Assembly (NCBI GenBank): GCA_024636345.1
Contig: JAGXHG010000028.1
Span: forward strand, 1-32,739
DNA length: 32,739 nucleotides
Direction of reading: 5' to 3'
Source: Desulfobulbaceae bacterium
GTDB lineage: Bacteria; Desulfobacterota; Desulfobulbia; Desulfobulbales; Desulfocapsaceae
The notes under the pieces are model-generated. The model searched no databases. It had not been told where the DNA came from and saw only the letters and a list, made by a program, of their open reading frames with translations. The position numbers and the translations under genes are program-made. Positions 7,979 to 15,824 of the stretch are shown here, one piece after another; within the stretch, counting starts at the first letter, position 1, and each line of letters starts with the position of its first letter.

Positions 7979-9340
7979 ATGACTGCTTCAATAATCAAAG
8001 TCATTTTTGTGACCGTATGTGTGTCTGTTGCCTTAGGAGCATGCATCTCTTCAAATCCTGAATGGCTGCAACCAACAGGAAAGGCGGCGTCGGTTCCAGG
8101 GCAGCCTGAGCCGGAATTTACGCAGTATGTTCATGACAGTCGTGAAAACATTCGACAGATTTTAGACGATCTTCGTTTTGAATCAGGTCAGAGTCCCTAT
8201 CTGGGGGGGTATACCAGTAAAGAGGCGGCAATCATGCGGGGCCCGTTTCAGTGGCCGGAAAAAGACAGCGATATGTGTTGGGACACATCAAAAGGCGGGG
8301 GAAAGGGTTTTCTCCTCATCCACGGGTTGACCGATTCACCTTATCTGATGCGCAGTATCAGTGATTCTCTGCAAAAGGCTTATCCGTGTGCCTTGATCCG
8401 GGCCGTGTTGTTGCCTGGGCATGGCACCGTGGCCGGAGATTCATTGAAGATGAAACATGAAGACTGGATGCGAATAACAGATTATGGAGTGAGAAGCTTT
8501 CAGAAAATCGACCAGATTCATGACCTGTATCTGGTTGGATTCTCGACTGGCACGGCTTTAGCCATACGGCATATGAAAGAGGGTCAAAGTATAAATAAAA
8601 TCAAAGGCTTGATTTTGGTGTCGACGGCCGTCAAAGCCAAATCCAAGTTTGCCTGGGCCGCCACTTTTCTTAGATTTGTTAAGGACTGGGCAAGTAAATA
8701 TGATGAGAAAGATGCCGCACGCTATGAATCTTTTTCTATGAATGCCGGGGCTGAGTTTTACGAACTGACCCAAGGCCTGGTCGATAGTAAGTACGCGCTA
8801 AAGGTTCCTGTGCTGATGGCTGTCAGTGCCGATGATGATACCATTGATGCCAGGGAGGCCCGTAAATTTTTCTGTGATCTGACGACCGCTGAACGTCGCG
8901 CTCTTATCTGGTACAAGACCAAATATACGAAGGAAGACCAATCGCTAGCGTCTTGTAAAGATATTGCGACGGTGGAATTCGACAGTCCTGAACTGAATTA
9001 TAAAGGTACTCCCTACAGATTTGCCAACTTCGCCCATACAGCCCTATCTATGAGCCCTGGAGACAAACACTACGGTGTTAACGGCAAGTACCGAAATTGT
9101 AAATTCTATCAAGACAAAGACGATTCTGATGGCTACGAAAAATGCCAGAAGGGATCGGATGAAACCATTTTCAGCGAAAATAATATCGCAACCTTAAAGG
9201 ATGAGAACGGAAAAAAACTTCAATACGATTTTTGGCGGCGTGGAACGTTTAACCCTGATTACGACAGGCTGGAAAAGAGCATCCTTTGTTTTACCAACAA
9301 CGAATGTCAATTGGAGAGTGTTCTTAATTTAAGTAAATAA
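7979..9340 (+). CDS. Lipoprotein alpha/beta hydrolase
   Basis: A 453-residue protein with a lipoprotein signal: a short hydrophobic stretch and lipobox L19-G20-A21-C22, so it is probably anchored in the inner or outer membrane. The alpha/beta-hydrolase core shows the oxyanion HG (FLLIHGLTDSP), a nucleophile elbow G-F-S189-T-G, an acid candidate in SADDDTID, and a late histidine in FANFAHTALS. These form a plausible Ser-Asp-His triad, as in thermostable-esterase or lysophospholipase-like enzymes; the substrate is unknown. The start is ATG 7979, since the open frame before it runs into MITE copy A and only this Met gives a clean signal peptide; GGAG lies 10 bases upstream. The C-terminal ~110 residues are polar with several cysteines and no recognised domain. 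The gene is flanked by MITE copies A and B. Confidence 0.82.
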   Translation: MTASIIKVIFVTVCVSVALGACISSNPEWLQPTGKAASVPGQPEPEFTQYVHDSRENIRQILDDLRFESGQSPYLGGYTSKEAAIMRGPFQWPEKDSDMCWDTSKGGGKGFLLIHGLTDSPYLMRSISDSLQKAYPCALIRAVLLPGHGTVAGDSLKMKHEDWMRITDYGVRSFQKIDQIHDLYLVGFSTGTALAIRHMKEGQSINKIKGLILVSTAVKAKSKFAWAATFLRFVKDWASKYDEKDAARYESFSMNAGAEFYELTQGLVDSKYALKVPVLMAVSADDDTIDAREARKFFCDLTTAERRALIWYKTKYTKEDQSLASCKDIATVEFDSPELNYKGTPYRFANFAHTALSMSPGDKHYGVNGKYRNCKFYQDKDDSDGYEKCQKGSDETIFSENNIATLKDENGKKLQYDFWRRGTFNPDYDRLEKSILCFTNNECQLESVLNLSK

Positions 9341-9438
9341 GGTTCCGACCGCCGATCTGTCGGTGCCTCCAGTTAAACATTTCTCAACTCCTGTTGATAA
9401 ACTGCAAAGGACACTGGGGCTTGTGTCTGAAATAATAA

Positions 9439-9579
9439 GGGTACTTTGAAAAATGGTCTTTTTGCCCAAGCTCTGCGTTGTTCTAAAAAATTTATCCTCG
9501 GAATATCGACTATATGCATGCGGTAAAATTTTATTCACGCCTGGATCTTGAATAAAAAACCTGATTTTTCAAAGTATCC
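9439..9579 (+). mobile_element. MITE-like repeat, copy B (141 bp)
   Basis: Best-preserved copy. Left end GGGTACTTTGAAAAAT, right end (reverse complement) GGATACTTTGAAAAAT, so 15 of 16 bases match as terminal inverted repeats. The four bases ATAA occur immediately outside both ends (9435-9438 and 9580-9583), a possible target-site duplication. Same orientation as copies A and C and the same length as C. No coding capacity. Confidence 0.75.
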
Positions 9580-9643
9580 ATAAGTAATTCGTTGTTTATC
9601 CCCTCTCGTCCGCCAGCTTTTCGCGCTTTCTTTTCTTCTCCAT

Positions 9644-9800
9644 GTTGACCAGGTATATTCAGAGACTTACCTGAAAAGCACGATGTTTTATTGAAGGTAT
9701 TTGTGTTTTCCGGTTGCATCAGGTAACGTTAAAAAATTATGTGAATATGTCGAATAGATATGAACCGTCTGATATTTCTAAAAAAATGATAGATAGAATG
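9644..9800 (+). repeat. Direct repeat, copy 2 (partner at 4224-4382)
   Basis: Aligns with 4224-4382 at about 80% identity by hand. It keeps the same inverted arms, TTACCTGA (9667-9674) and TCAGGTAA (9719-9726), now 44 bases apart. The block TATTTGTGTTTTC between them and CAGGTAACGTTAAAA after them are identical in both copies. The repeat ends within the start of an aborted gene. Confidence 0.8.
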
Positions 9801-9806
9801 AAGTGA
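9747..9806 (+). pseudogene. Aborted second copy of the DUF2971-like gene start
   Basis: Nineteen codons and a TGA stop. The translation MSNRYEPSDISKKMIDRMK parallels MSDRYEPPDILEKMIDRIC at 4329. After the shared 18 codons the two sequences diverge and this one stops at once. It is a fossil of a duplicated or recombined gene; no product is expected. Confidence 0.65.
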
Positions 9807-9854
9807 GCCAATTAGCAGAACCTGTTTAGGTCTTTGGTGTCTATCCCTTGTTCA

Positions 9855-9935
9855 ATGCCAGAGCCCAAAAAATTGAAAACAATGTTTGACGGCAGGATCA
9901 ACAAGAGACTTGACTACCTTTGTGACCTTCTTTAA
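9855..9935 (+). other. 26-codon open frame upstream of the histidine kinase
   Basis: ATG to TAA encodes 26 residues, rich in Lys, Arg and Asp, ending RINKRLDYLCDLL. It lies 24 bases before the histidine kinase start. It may be a leader peptide, a remnant of a larger gene, or chance; no ribosome site is clear and no family is recognised. Confidence 0.2.
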
Positions 9936-9959
9936 CTCACATGAATATGGGTATATCTC

Positions 9960-12488
9960 ATGATTAAATTTCGATGCAACATGATAATGTTACTCAACCT
10001 TCCCTGTCATCTGATACCGAAGTTTTTTGTCCTTTTTATGGTTGTTCTGGCAGTTTCCTCCAATCCGGTCCTTGCCAGGGAAGGGACTATCAAGGTCGGC
10101 GTCTACGAAAACGCTCCCCTCGTCTACCAGGATGAAAGTGGTGGTTATAGTGGGCTCTCCATTGACATTTTGAAACATATTGCCGCAAAGGAAGACTGGA
10201 AACTTGAATATGTTTTCGGTAGTTTTGCAGAGAGTATTGAAAGGCTGGAACGTGGTGAAATTGATCTGCAGGTCTGCATTGCCTATTCAGAAGAAAGGGC
10301 CAAAGAAATTGATTTCAGTAAGGAAATATTGCTGAGCAACTGGGGAGTTGTCTATACTTGGCCCGGAAGTGGCATTGAGACCATCCTTGATCTGGAAGGC
10401 AAGCGCGTCGCCTTAATGAAACAAGATATCCACCCACAAGCTTTCAAGAAAATGATCATCCCCTTTGGGATACATCTTGAAACAATCCCAATAGATGATC
10501 TTCGTGAGGGGTTAAAGCTGGTAAGTGAAAAAAAAGTCGATGCCGTGGTCGTCAACAGGATTTTCGGACTTAACAACGCCAATCAGTTTCAGGTTGAACG
10601 CACGGATATAATTTTCAACCCGATAGCAATCAGTTATGCCGCCCCCAAGGGAATGAATAGTGATCTTCTTGCAGTAATCGATAAGGACCTTAAAGCGTTA
10701 AAGGCAAACAAAGATTCGATATATTATCAGTCATTCGATAAAACCTTTGATTTAACCGAACCCATTGGCGCAATGTCAAAATGGGTTTATTGGGGCTTCG
10801 TGCTCTTATTTGTCCTGATCGGTGTCCTTGTTTTCATCAACAGCATTTTGAATCACCGGGTCCACAAAAAAACCGCAGAATTGCAACTCGAAATTGGTGA
10901 ACGCAAACAGGCTGAAAAAGCGTGGAGAGAGAGTCATTCCCTTTTACGCACACTGATCAAGACAATCCCGGACTTGGTGTGGTTGAAAGACCCCCAAGGG
11001 GTATACCTTTTTTGCAACTCCAGGTTTGAGTGTCTGTATGGCGCCCAAGAAAAAGATATTATCGGCAAGACTGATTATGATTTCGTCGATAAGAAGTTGG
11101 CTGACTTTTTCCGACTGCATGATCAAGCGGCAATGGCCGCAGGTAGTTCCTCTGTCAATGAAGAGGAACTTACTTTTGCTGCTGATGGTCATAGGGAGCT
11201 CCTGGAAACTATAAAGACCCCAATGTTAGGGAATGAGGGACAGCTCATTGGAGTCTTGGGGATTGCTCGCGACATCACCGAACGTAAGCGGTCGGAGGAA
11301 GAAAGGAAGGCAATGGAAGAGCGACTTCGGCAAGCGCAGAAAATGGAAGCCATCGGTACGCTTGCGGGCGGCATTGCCCACGACTTCAATAATATTTTGG
11401 CAATAATTTTTGGTTTTACCGATATGGCCAGAGCGAACGCGCCTTCTGGAACCCAATTAGAAGAAGATCTTGAACAAGTTTTAATCGCCGCAAACAGAGC
11501 AAGGGACCTGGTCAAACAGATTCTTGCCTTTAGTCGCCAATCAGCGACTGAACGTATCCCGCTCCAGATACAACCACTTATTAAGGAAGGGTTAAAAATG
11601 ATAAGGTCTTCGATTCCCTCCACAATAAGCATAACTGAAGATATTAACCCAAAGAGTGGGATTATCCTGGCTGACCCATCACAAGTTTATCAGATTTTGA
11701 TGAATTTATGTACGAATGCCTATCATGCCATGGATAAGACCGGTGGGGTGCTTTCAGTAACATTGAATCCCGCTTTGATCGGGCCTGATGAACAGAAAAT
11801 GTCTGCGCACGCCACCCCCGGCGAATACCTCGAACTTACTGTGTCTGATACAGGTTGCGGCATCGGTTCTGATATCATTGATAAAATATTTGATCCCTAT
11901 TTCACGACAAAGGGAGTAGGGAAAGGCACAGGTCTGGGGCTGTCTATTATTCATGGGATATTGGCAGATTACGGTGGCATAATTACAGTTGAAAGCCGGT
12001 TAGGCCAAGGGACGACTTTCCATGTATTCTTTCCCGTAGTGGCCAGGGATGCCGTGCCTGAAATAAATGAACCGGAAGATGTCCTCAGAGGAAACGAACG
12101 AATATTATTTGTTGATGACGAAGAACTTCTGGCTGAAGTGGCTAAGAAGATGCTTGAGAAATTGGGATACAGTGTGACTGTGTGCTGCGATAGTTTAGAG
12201 GCATTGGCAACATTTAAAGATACGCCGGGTTCATTTGATCTGGTCATAACCGATCAGACTATGCCTGGGCTCACCGGCTCTGAGCTCTCCAAGTCGATGA
12301 TACAGATTCGACCCGATATTCCCATTATTCTCTGCACTGGATACAGCAATCTTGTCGACGAAGATTCTGCAAAGGCGCTTGGGATAAAAGAATTTGCCTT
12401 GAAACCGCTGACAAAAGGGACAATTGCCAAACTGATTCGCATGGTTCTGAATGGAGAAAAAGAAGCAAAGGGACAAAACATTGTTTGA
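9960..12488 (+). CDS. Hybrid sensor histidine kinase (SBP3-TM-PAS-HK-REC)
   Basis: An 842-residue membrane sensor. Hydrophobic signal about 21-39, then a periplasmic solute-binding family 3 domain (about 44-262; IKVGVYENAPLVY at its start, GYSGLSIDIL), one membrane helix about 275-297, a short coiled coil, a PAS domain (about 325-440; DLVWLKDPQGVYLFCN), and a HisKA domain with phospho-acceptor H474 in GGIAHDFNNIL. The HATPase has N586, DTGCGIG and GTGLGLS, and the receiver domain has acceptor D765 (ITDQTMPG) and K815. An amino-acid-like ligand bound outside probably triggers autophosphorylation and relay to the fused receiver; no output partner is adjacent. ATG 9960 gives a long N terminus; Met 8 or 10 are possible. 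No strong ribosome site is seen. The neighbouring diguanylate cyclase, 160 bases on, might share the pathway, but this is only proximity. Confidence 0.9.
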   Translation: MIKFRCNMIMLLNLPCHLIPKFFVLFMVVLAVSSNPVLAREGTIKVGVYENAPLVYQDESGGYSGLSIDILKHIAAKEDWKLEYVFGSFAESIERLERGEIDLQVCIAYSEERAKEIDFSKEILLSNWGVVYTWPGSGIETILDLEGKRVALMKQDIHPQAFKKMIIPFGIHLETIPIDDLREGLKLVSEKKVDAVVVNRIFGLNNANQFQVERTDIIFNPIAISYAAPKGMNSDLLAVIDKDLKALKANKDSIYYQSFDKTFDLTEPIGAMSKWVYWGFVLLFVLIGVLVFINSILNHRVHKKTAELQLEIGERKQAEKAWRESHSLLRTLIKTIPDLVWLKDPQGVYLFCNSRFECLYGAQEKDIIGKTDYDFVDKKLADFFRLHDQAAMAAGSSSVNEEELTFAADGHRELLETIKTPMLGNEGQLIGVLGIARDITERKRSEEERKAMEERLRQAQKMEAIGTLAGGIAHDFNNILAIIFGFTDMARANAPSGTQLEEDLEQVLIAANRARDLVKQILAFSRQSATERIPLQIQPLIKEGLKMIRSSIPSTISITEDINPKSGIILADPSQVYQILMNLCTNAYHAMDKTGGVLSVTLNPALIGPDEQKMSAHATPGEYLELTVSDTGCGIGSDIIDKIFDPYFTTKGVGKGTGLGLSIIHGILADYGGIITVESRLGQGTTFHVFFPVVARDAVPEINEPEDVLRGNERILFVDDEELLAEVAKKMLEKLGYSVTVCCDSLEALATFKDTPGSFDLVITDQTMPGLTGSELSKSMIQIRPDIPIILCTGYSNLVDEDSAKALGIKEFALKPLTKGTIAKLIRMVLNGEKEAKGQNIV

Positions 12489-12648
12489 CGTATGTTGTCG
12501 ACTTCCGGCATATGCTCTACTAAGATCAGGGCATGAGCAGAGAGTCAAACGGAGATCCCCCCCTATCTGGTGATGCAGGCCGTTAGCGTCAAAAAGAGAC
12601 AACATCACCGTAGAACAAAAACATTTTACCCTCATCCTATTCCGACTT

Positions 12649-14703
12649 ATGAAAACGGAAATTTCACTTAAGACCGAGTTCACACCCCATAAATCCAGCA
12701 TCAAGCGTGAGATATTTCAAAATAGCGCTCTTTTGGCTTTGATTGTTATGGCTGTTTTCGGTTTTTTCCTCTCAACCATCCTTTATTATTCTGAAATATC
12801 CAAGGCGCGTACGGTCATAAACCAAAGCAATCACGGCGTCGCTCTTTTCATTGACGGCTATTTTACCGAAATCATGAACACCATCACGGTGCTGGAGGAG
12901 AACAAGGACATCAGGGATGCGATGGCGCTTGGTGCAGAGGCTCGTCAGCGCATATTGGAGGGGTACCGGTCTATTCTCAAGGCCAACAAGAATATCACCT
13001 ATATCTATTCTGGTTATGAAAACGGTCTGATGTTGATAAACGACTACACGCCTCTTGAGGGATTTGATCCGACCACCCGTCCCTGGTATCGGGAGGCGAT
13101 GGAAATTAAACCCGAGACGTTGATAGGTCTGCCATATCAGGAGATTAAAACAAACGAATGGCTGGTTTCGACCAGCAGGGCACTGAGAAGGTCCGATGGC
13201 GGATATAGCGGCGTGGTAGCTATTGATTGTTCAATGGACCAGATTGTCCACCTTATTGCCCAACATGACCAATATGGGACGGAGTTCAGTTTTGTCATGG
13301 ACAGCTCTGGGAAAATTGTCATGCATTCAGATCAGTCCCTACTGGGTAAATCGCTTCCGGAAATGAAGGAATCCCTCCAGGAGGACACTAAAGGCGACTT
13401 TACTTACCGTATTGACAAGGTGGAGTATTTCGCCCATTACAGCCGCATCTCTTCAACCGGTTGGACGGTCGTGACAGTGGTTGAAAAGAGAGAAATAGTC
13501 CGCCCAATCATATCACAAGTGCTATTTCTTATCGGTATGACTTGTGCTATCGCCGTATTCCTGGGATTGGTGCAGAGTACATTACTGAGCAGACGTCTGT
13601 CCCGACCGCTGGTTGAGCTTGGCAGAAAACTAAAAGCGACCATTGCCGGTGACGAACTGGAAGTTGACGAATACGTCTATCCGAACAACGAAATCGGGAT
13701 CATGGCCCGAGAAATCGGCCAGTTGGCAGAAAAAGAATTGAACGCGAAGACTCGTGCACTGCATGCAAGCGAAGAGATCTATAAAACCATTCTTATGGCT
13801 TCACCCGATGATATCACCATCGCTGAACTGTCGGGGCGCATTATTATGGTCTCAGAGGCAGCGAATAAAATGTTCGGCTATGAGCCAGGCGAGGGTCCTG
13901 GTATGTCAGTCATGGATTTTATTGTCCCCGAAGAGCATGAAAGGGCATATGCCAATATCGTGAAAATGTTAGAGGAAAATTATCCTGGTCCCAATGAATA
14001 CCGCGCTATCCGCAAAGACGGGTCCTGCTTTGACATCGAGATCAACAATTCCTTGATTCGTGACCAACAGGGAACTCCGGTTCAGATGGTCCTGATTGCC
14101 AGGGATATAACGAGTCGCAAGAAGGCAGATCAACAGATCCAGGAATTGGTTCAGCAACTTGAGATCGAAAGGGATTTTGCTCAACGCAATTCGTTGACGG
14201 ATAGCCTGACGGGTTTGTCGAATCGCCGGTTTTTTGATAATGCCTTACGGACTGAATTCTCAAGACACAAAAGATTAGGATCACAATTGTCTTTGATCAT
14301 GCTTGATGTGGATCATTTCAAGAGATATAACGACTACTATGGTCATCTTGCGGGAGATGATTGTTTGCTCCAGATTGCCAATGCCCTCAAGGCTGTGATT
14401 AAACGGCCCCCTGATATCGTGGCTCGTTACGGCGGAGAGGAGTTTGTGGTCATCCTTCCCGAGACTGATCGTCAAGGAACGATAGTCCTGGCAAAGCGTA
14501 TAAGTGAATCCCTGCTCGGGCTTGCCCTGCCCCATGCCCAATCAGACACCTCTGAATTTGTGACGATCAGCCTTGGCATTGCATCGGCGGAGGATCATCT
14601 TTTAACCGATGGAGCTCAACTTGTCGCCCTTGCTGATAAGGCTTTGTACCAGGCTAAAAAGAATGGACGTAATCGCTATGAGGTGTTGCCACCGTCGACT
14701 TGA
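12649..14703 (+). CDS. Membrane diguanylate cyclase (dCache-PAS-GGDEF)
   Basis: A 684-residue sensor that should synthesise c-di-GMP from two GTP. Membrane helices at about 27-48 and 288-309 enclose a periplasmic Cache domain with the signature FDPTTRPWYREA (139-150). A linker resembling HAMP follows (about 310-365), then PAS (about 375-490) and GGDEF (about 510-680). The active-site motif is intact, GGEEF at 595-599, with the metal-binding aspartate D553 in MLDVDHF. R586-P-P-D589, five residues before it, matches the RxxD inhibitory I-site, so product feedback is expected. It lies 160 bases after the hybrid kinase on the same strand with no obvious ribosome site. The 12489-12648 gap shows no clear promoter. 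The ligand of the Cache domain is unknown. Confidence 0.92.
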   Translation: MKTEISLKTEFTPHKSSIKREIFQNSALLALIVMAVFGFFLSTILYYSEISKARTVINQSNHGVALFIDGYFTEIMNTITVLEENKDIRDAMALGAEARQRILEGYRSILKANKNITYIYSGYENGLMLINDYTPLEGFDPTTRPWYREAMEIKPETLIGLPYQEIKTNEWLVSTSRALRRSDGGYSGVVAIDCSMDQIVHLIAQHDQYGTEFSFVMDSSGKIVMHSDQSLLGKSLPEMKESLQEDTKGDFTYRIDKVEYFAHYSRISSTGWTVVTVVEKREIVRPIISQVLFLIGMTCAIAVFLGLVQSTLLSRRLSRPLVELGRKLKATIAGDELEVDEYVYPNNEIGIMAREIGQLAEKELNAKTRALHASEEIYKTILMASPDDITIAELSGRIIMVSEAANKMFGYEPGEGPGMSVMDFIVPEEHERAYANIVKMLEENYPGPNEYRAIRKDGSCFDIEINNSLIRDQQGTPVQMVLIARDITSRKKADQQIQELVQQLEIERDFAQRNSLTDSLTGLSNRRFFDNALRTEFSRHKRLGSQLSLIMLDVDHFKRYNDYYGHLAGDDCLLQIANALKAVIKRPPDIVARYGGEEFVVILPETDRQGTIVLAKRISESLLGLALPHAQSDTSEFVTISLGIASAEDHLLTDGAQLVALADKALYQAKKNGRNRYEVLPPST

Positions 14704-14734
14704 AATCGGTAGTGGTTGAAGGGAAAAGGCTGGT

Positions 14735-14908
14735 ATGTTCCGTAAAAGGAGTCGTATGGCTGGAGACCCCCCGGACCTTTTGCTTTCTCCAAAACTATCA
14801 CATATCGGATTATTAGAGTTCTATCGTGGGAGTGAAGCAATAAATGAAGGTAGGGATTGTGTACGAAGAATGCTGCCTGAAATAAAGCACGTACTTGAAA
14901 TGGCCTGA
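14735..14908 (+). pseudogene. C-terminal remnant of a patatin-like phospholipase
   Basis: A 57-residue open frame, MFRKRSRM then DPPDLLLSPKLSHIGLLEF and a tail EAINEGRDCVRRMLPEI. The order P-D-L-L-x-S-P, then I-G-L-L-x-F, then E-A-I-x-x-G and LPEI, is that of the last part of patatin-like (RssA-type) phospholipases. The catalytic GxSxG and DG[GA] parts are missing, and an in-frame TGA lies just before (14717-14719). It sits between the diguanylate cyclase and the acetyltransferase. I read it as the surviving 3' end of a deleted gene; the family match is by eye. Confidence 0.5.
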
Positions 14909-14937
14909 CAACACCTGAGGGCGACGGAAGAATAAAA

Positions 14938-15447
14938 ATGACAGTGCTGAGAGAAGAAGTTGTCGTTCGAGTTATGAGAGCGGCTGATGCTGAAGCAGTA
15001 GCCGGAATATACAATCATTATATTACGCAGACAGTCATAACCTTCGAGGAGGAAGCGGTGTGTTCTGCTGGGATCTATCAGCGTTTTCAGGATGTCCAGT
15101 CTTCTTCACTGCCCTGGCTGGTCGCCGAACGAGCTGGTGAAGTCGTTGGTTATGCCTATGCCGACAAGTGGAAAGGACGCTGCGCCTTTCGTTTTTCGAC
15201 GGAAATTACAGTTTATGTAAGCCCTGGCAAGCTAGGGTCTGGAATAGGTTCGAGGCTCTACATCCAGTTGCTCCCTGCCTTAAAAGAGCGCGGGAGTCAT
15301 GTAGCCATTGCTGGAATTGCTCTGCCCAATGACGCCAGTAGAGTACTTCATGAAAAATTTGGTTTCACCAAGGTGGCTCATTTTAAAGAGGTGGGGTTCA
15401 AGTTCAACCGATGGATTGATGTTGGATATTGGCAGCTGATTCTGTAG
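14938..15447 (+). CDS. GNAT N-acetyltransferase, phosphinothricin/methionine-sulfoximine type
   Basis: A 169-residue acetyltransferase of the Pat/MnaT branch, which acetylates the amino group of phosphinothricin, methionine sulfoximine or related amino acids using acetyl-CoA. It shows IYNHYITQTVITFEEE near the N terminus, GYAYADKWKGRCAFRFSTEITVYV in the core, and the CoA-binding loop region LGSGIGSRLY (R/Q-x-x-G-x-G/A type). The length fits the family (~165-185). ATG 14938 has GGAAG upstream. The stop TAG shares its last G with the first base of MITE copy C, so the element abuts the gene without visibly shortening it. Cytoplasmic, and apparently monocistronic. Natural substrate uncertain. Confidence 0.88.
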   Translation: MTVLREEVVVRVMRAADAEAVAGIYNHYITQTVITFEEEAVCSAGIYQRFQDVQSSSLPWLVAERAGEVVGYAYADKWKGRCAFRFSTEITVYVSPGKLGSGIGSRLYIQLLPALKERGSHVAIAGIALPNDASRVLHEKFGFTKVAHFKEVGFKFNRWIDVGYWQLIL

Positions 15448-15587
15448 GCTACCTTGAAAGATGGCTTTTTGCCCAAGCTCTGGGTTGTTCTGGAAATTTT
15501 ATCCTCTGAATATCAACTATATGCCTGCGGTAAAATTTTCTTCACGCCTTGATCTTGAACAAAAAACTCTGATTCTTCCAGGTATCC
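15447..15587 (+). mobile_element. MITE-like repeat, copy C (141 bp)
   Basis: Third copy, with exactly the length of copy B. Left end GGCTACCTTGAAAGAT, right end (reverse complement) GGATACCTGGAAGAAT. It shares TTTTTGCCCAAGCTCTG, TATGCCTGCGGTAAAATTTT and TTCACGCCTTGATCTTGAA with the others. No target duplication is visible. It begins on the last base of the acetyltransferase stop codon. Confidence 0.72.
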
Positions 15588-15756
15588 TCTTAGGTTGTCG
15601 AATAAGGCAGTGCGCCGGGCTCCGGATTTAATAATTCTGCGGCTTTCACCTCTGGGGGGGAGGTGCAGGTCTTGAAAAATTACTCACCACCCTGCATCAC
15701 GCTCCCGCTAATAGATACACTTTTCCCGACCCTGTTAATCAATCTGGGCAAGCCGT

Positions 15757-15801
15757 AAAAATCTTCCAGAAGAGAGTACCCAGGCGGACTCGAAGATTTT
15801 T
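15757..15801 (-). terminator. Possible terminator of the efflux operon
   Basis: AAAAATCTTC (15757-15766) and GAAGATTTTT (15792-15801) form a 10-bp stem with a 25-base loop. Read on the minus strand it ends in five T, 24 bases after the tolC stop. The long loop and weak stem make this tentative. The rest of 15588-15756 shows nothing recognisable. Confidence 0.4.
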
Positions 15802-15824
15802 TAGGAGTTGACTTCAGGTATGCT

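Larger units (their letters stand above)
9341..9959. other. 619-base region of remnants and repeats
   Basis: No full gene. In order it holds a CCGAC/GTCGG hairpin just after the lipoprotein stop, MITE copy B (9439-9579), the second copy of the direct repeat (9644-9800) with its aborted gene start, and a 26-codon open frame just before the histidine kinase. It looks like a graveyard of insertions and decay. Confidence 0.6.

Noticed and set aside
4329..9340. Integron-like cassette array (single same-strand genes with gaps)
   Set aside because: I looked for attC-type recombination sites in the gaps at 4662-4731, 6136-6427 and 7070-7267 and saw only short unrelated hairpins; no integrase is present.
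9960..14703. Hybrid kinase and diguanylate cyclase as one operon
   Set aside because: They are separated by 160 bases without coupling or a shared terminator, so only proximity supports a link.
7821..15587. CRISPR array as explanation of the repeated units
   Set aside because: The three units are 133-141 bp, kilobases apart and have terminal inverted repeats, unlike short regularly spaced CRISPR repeats; no cas gene is seen.
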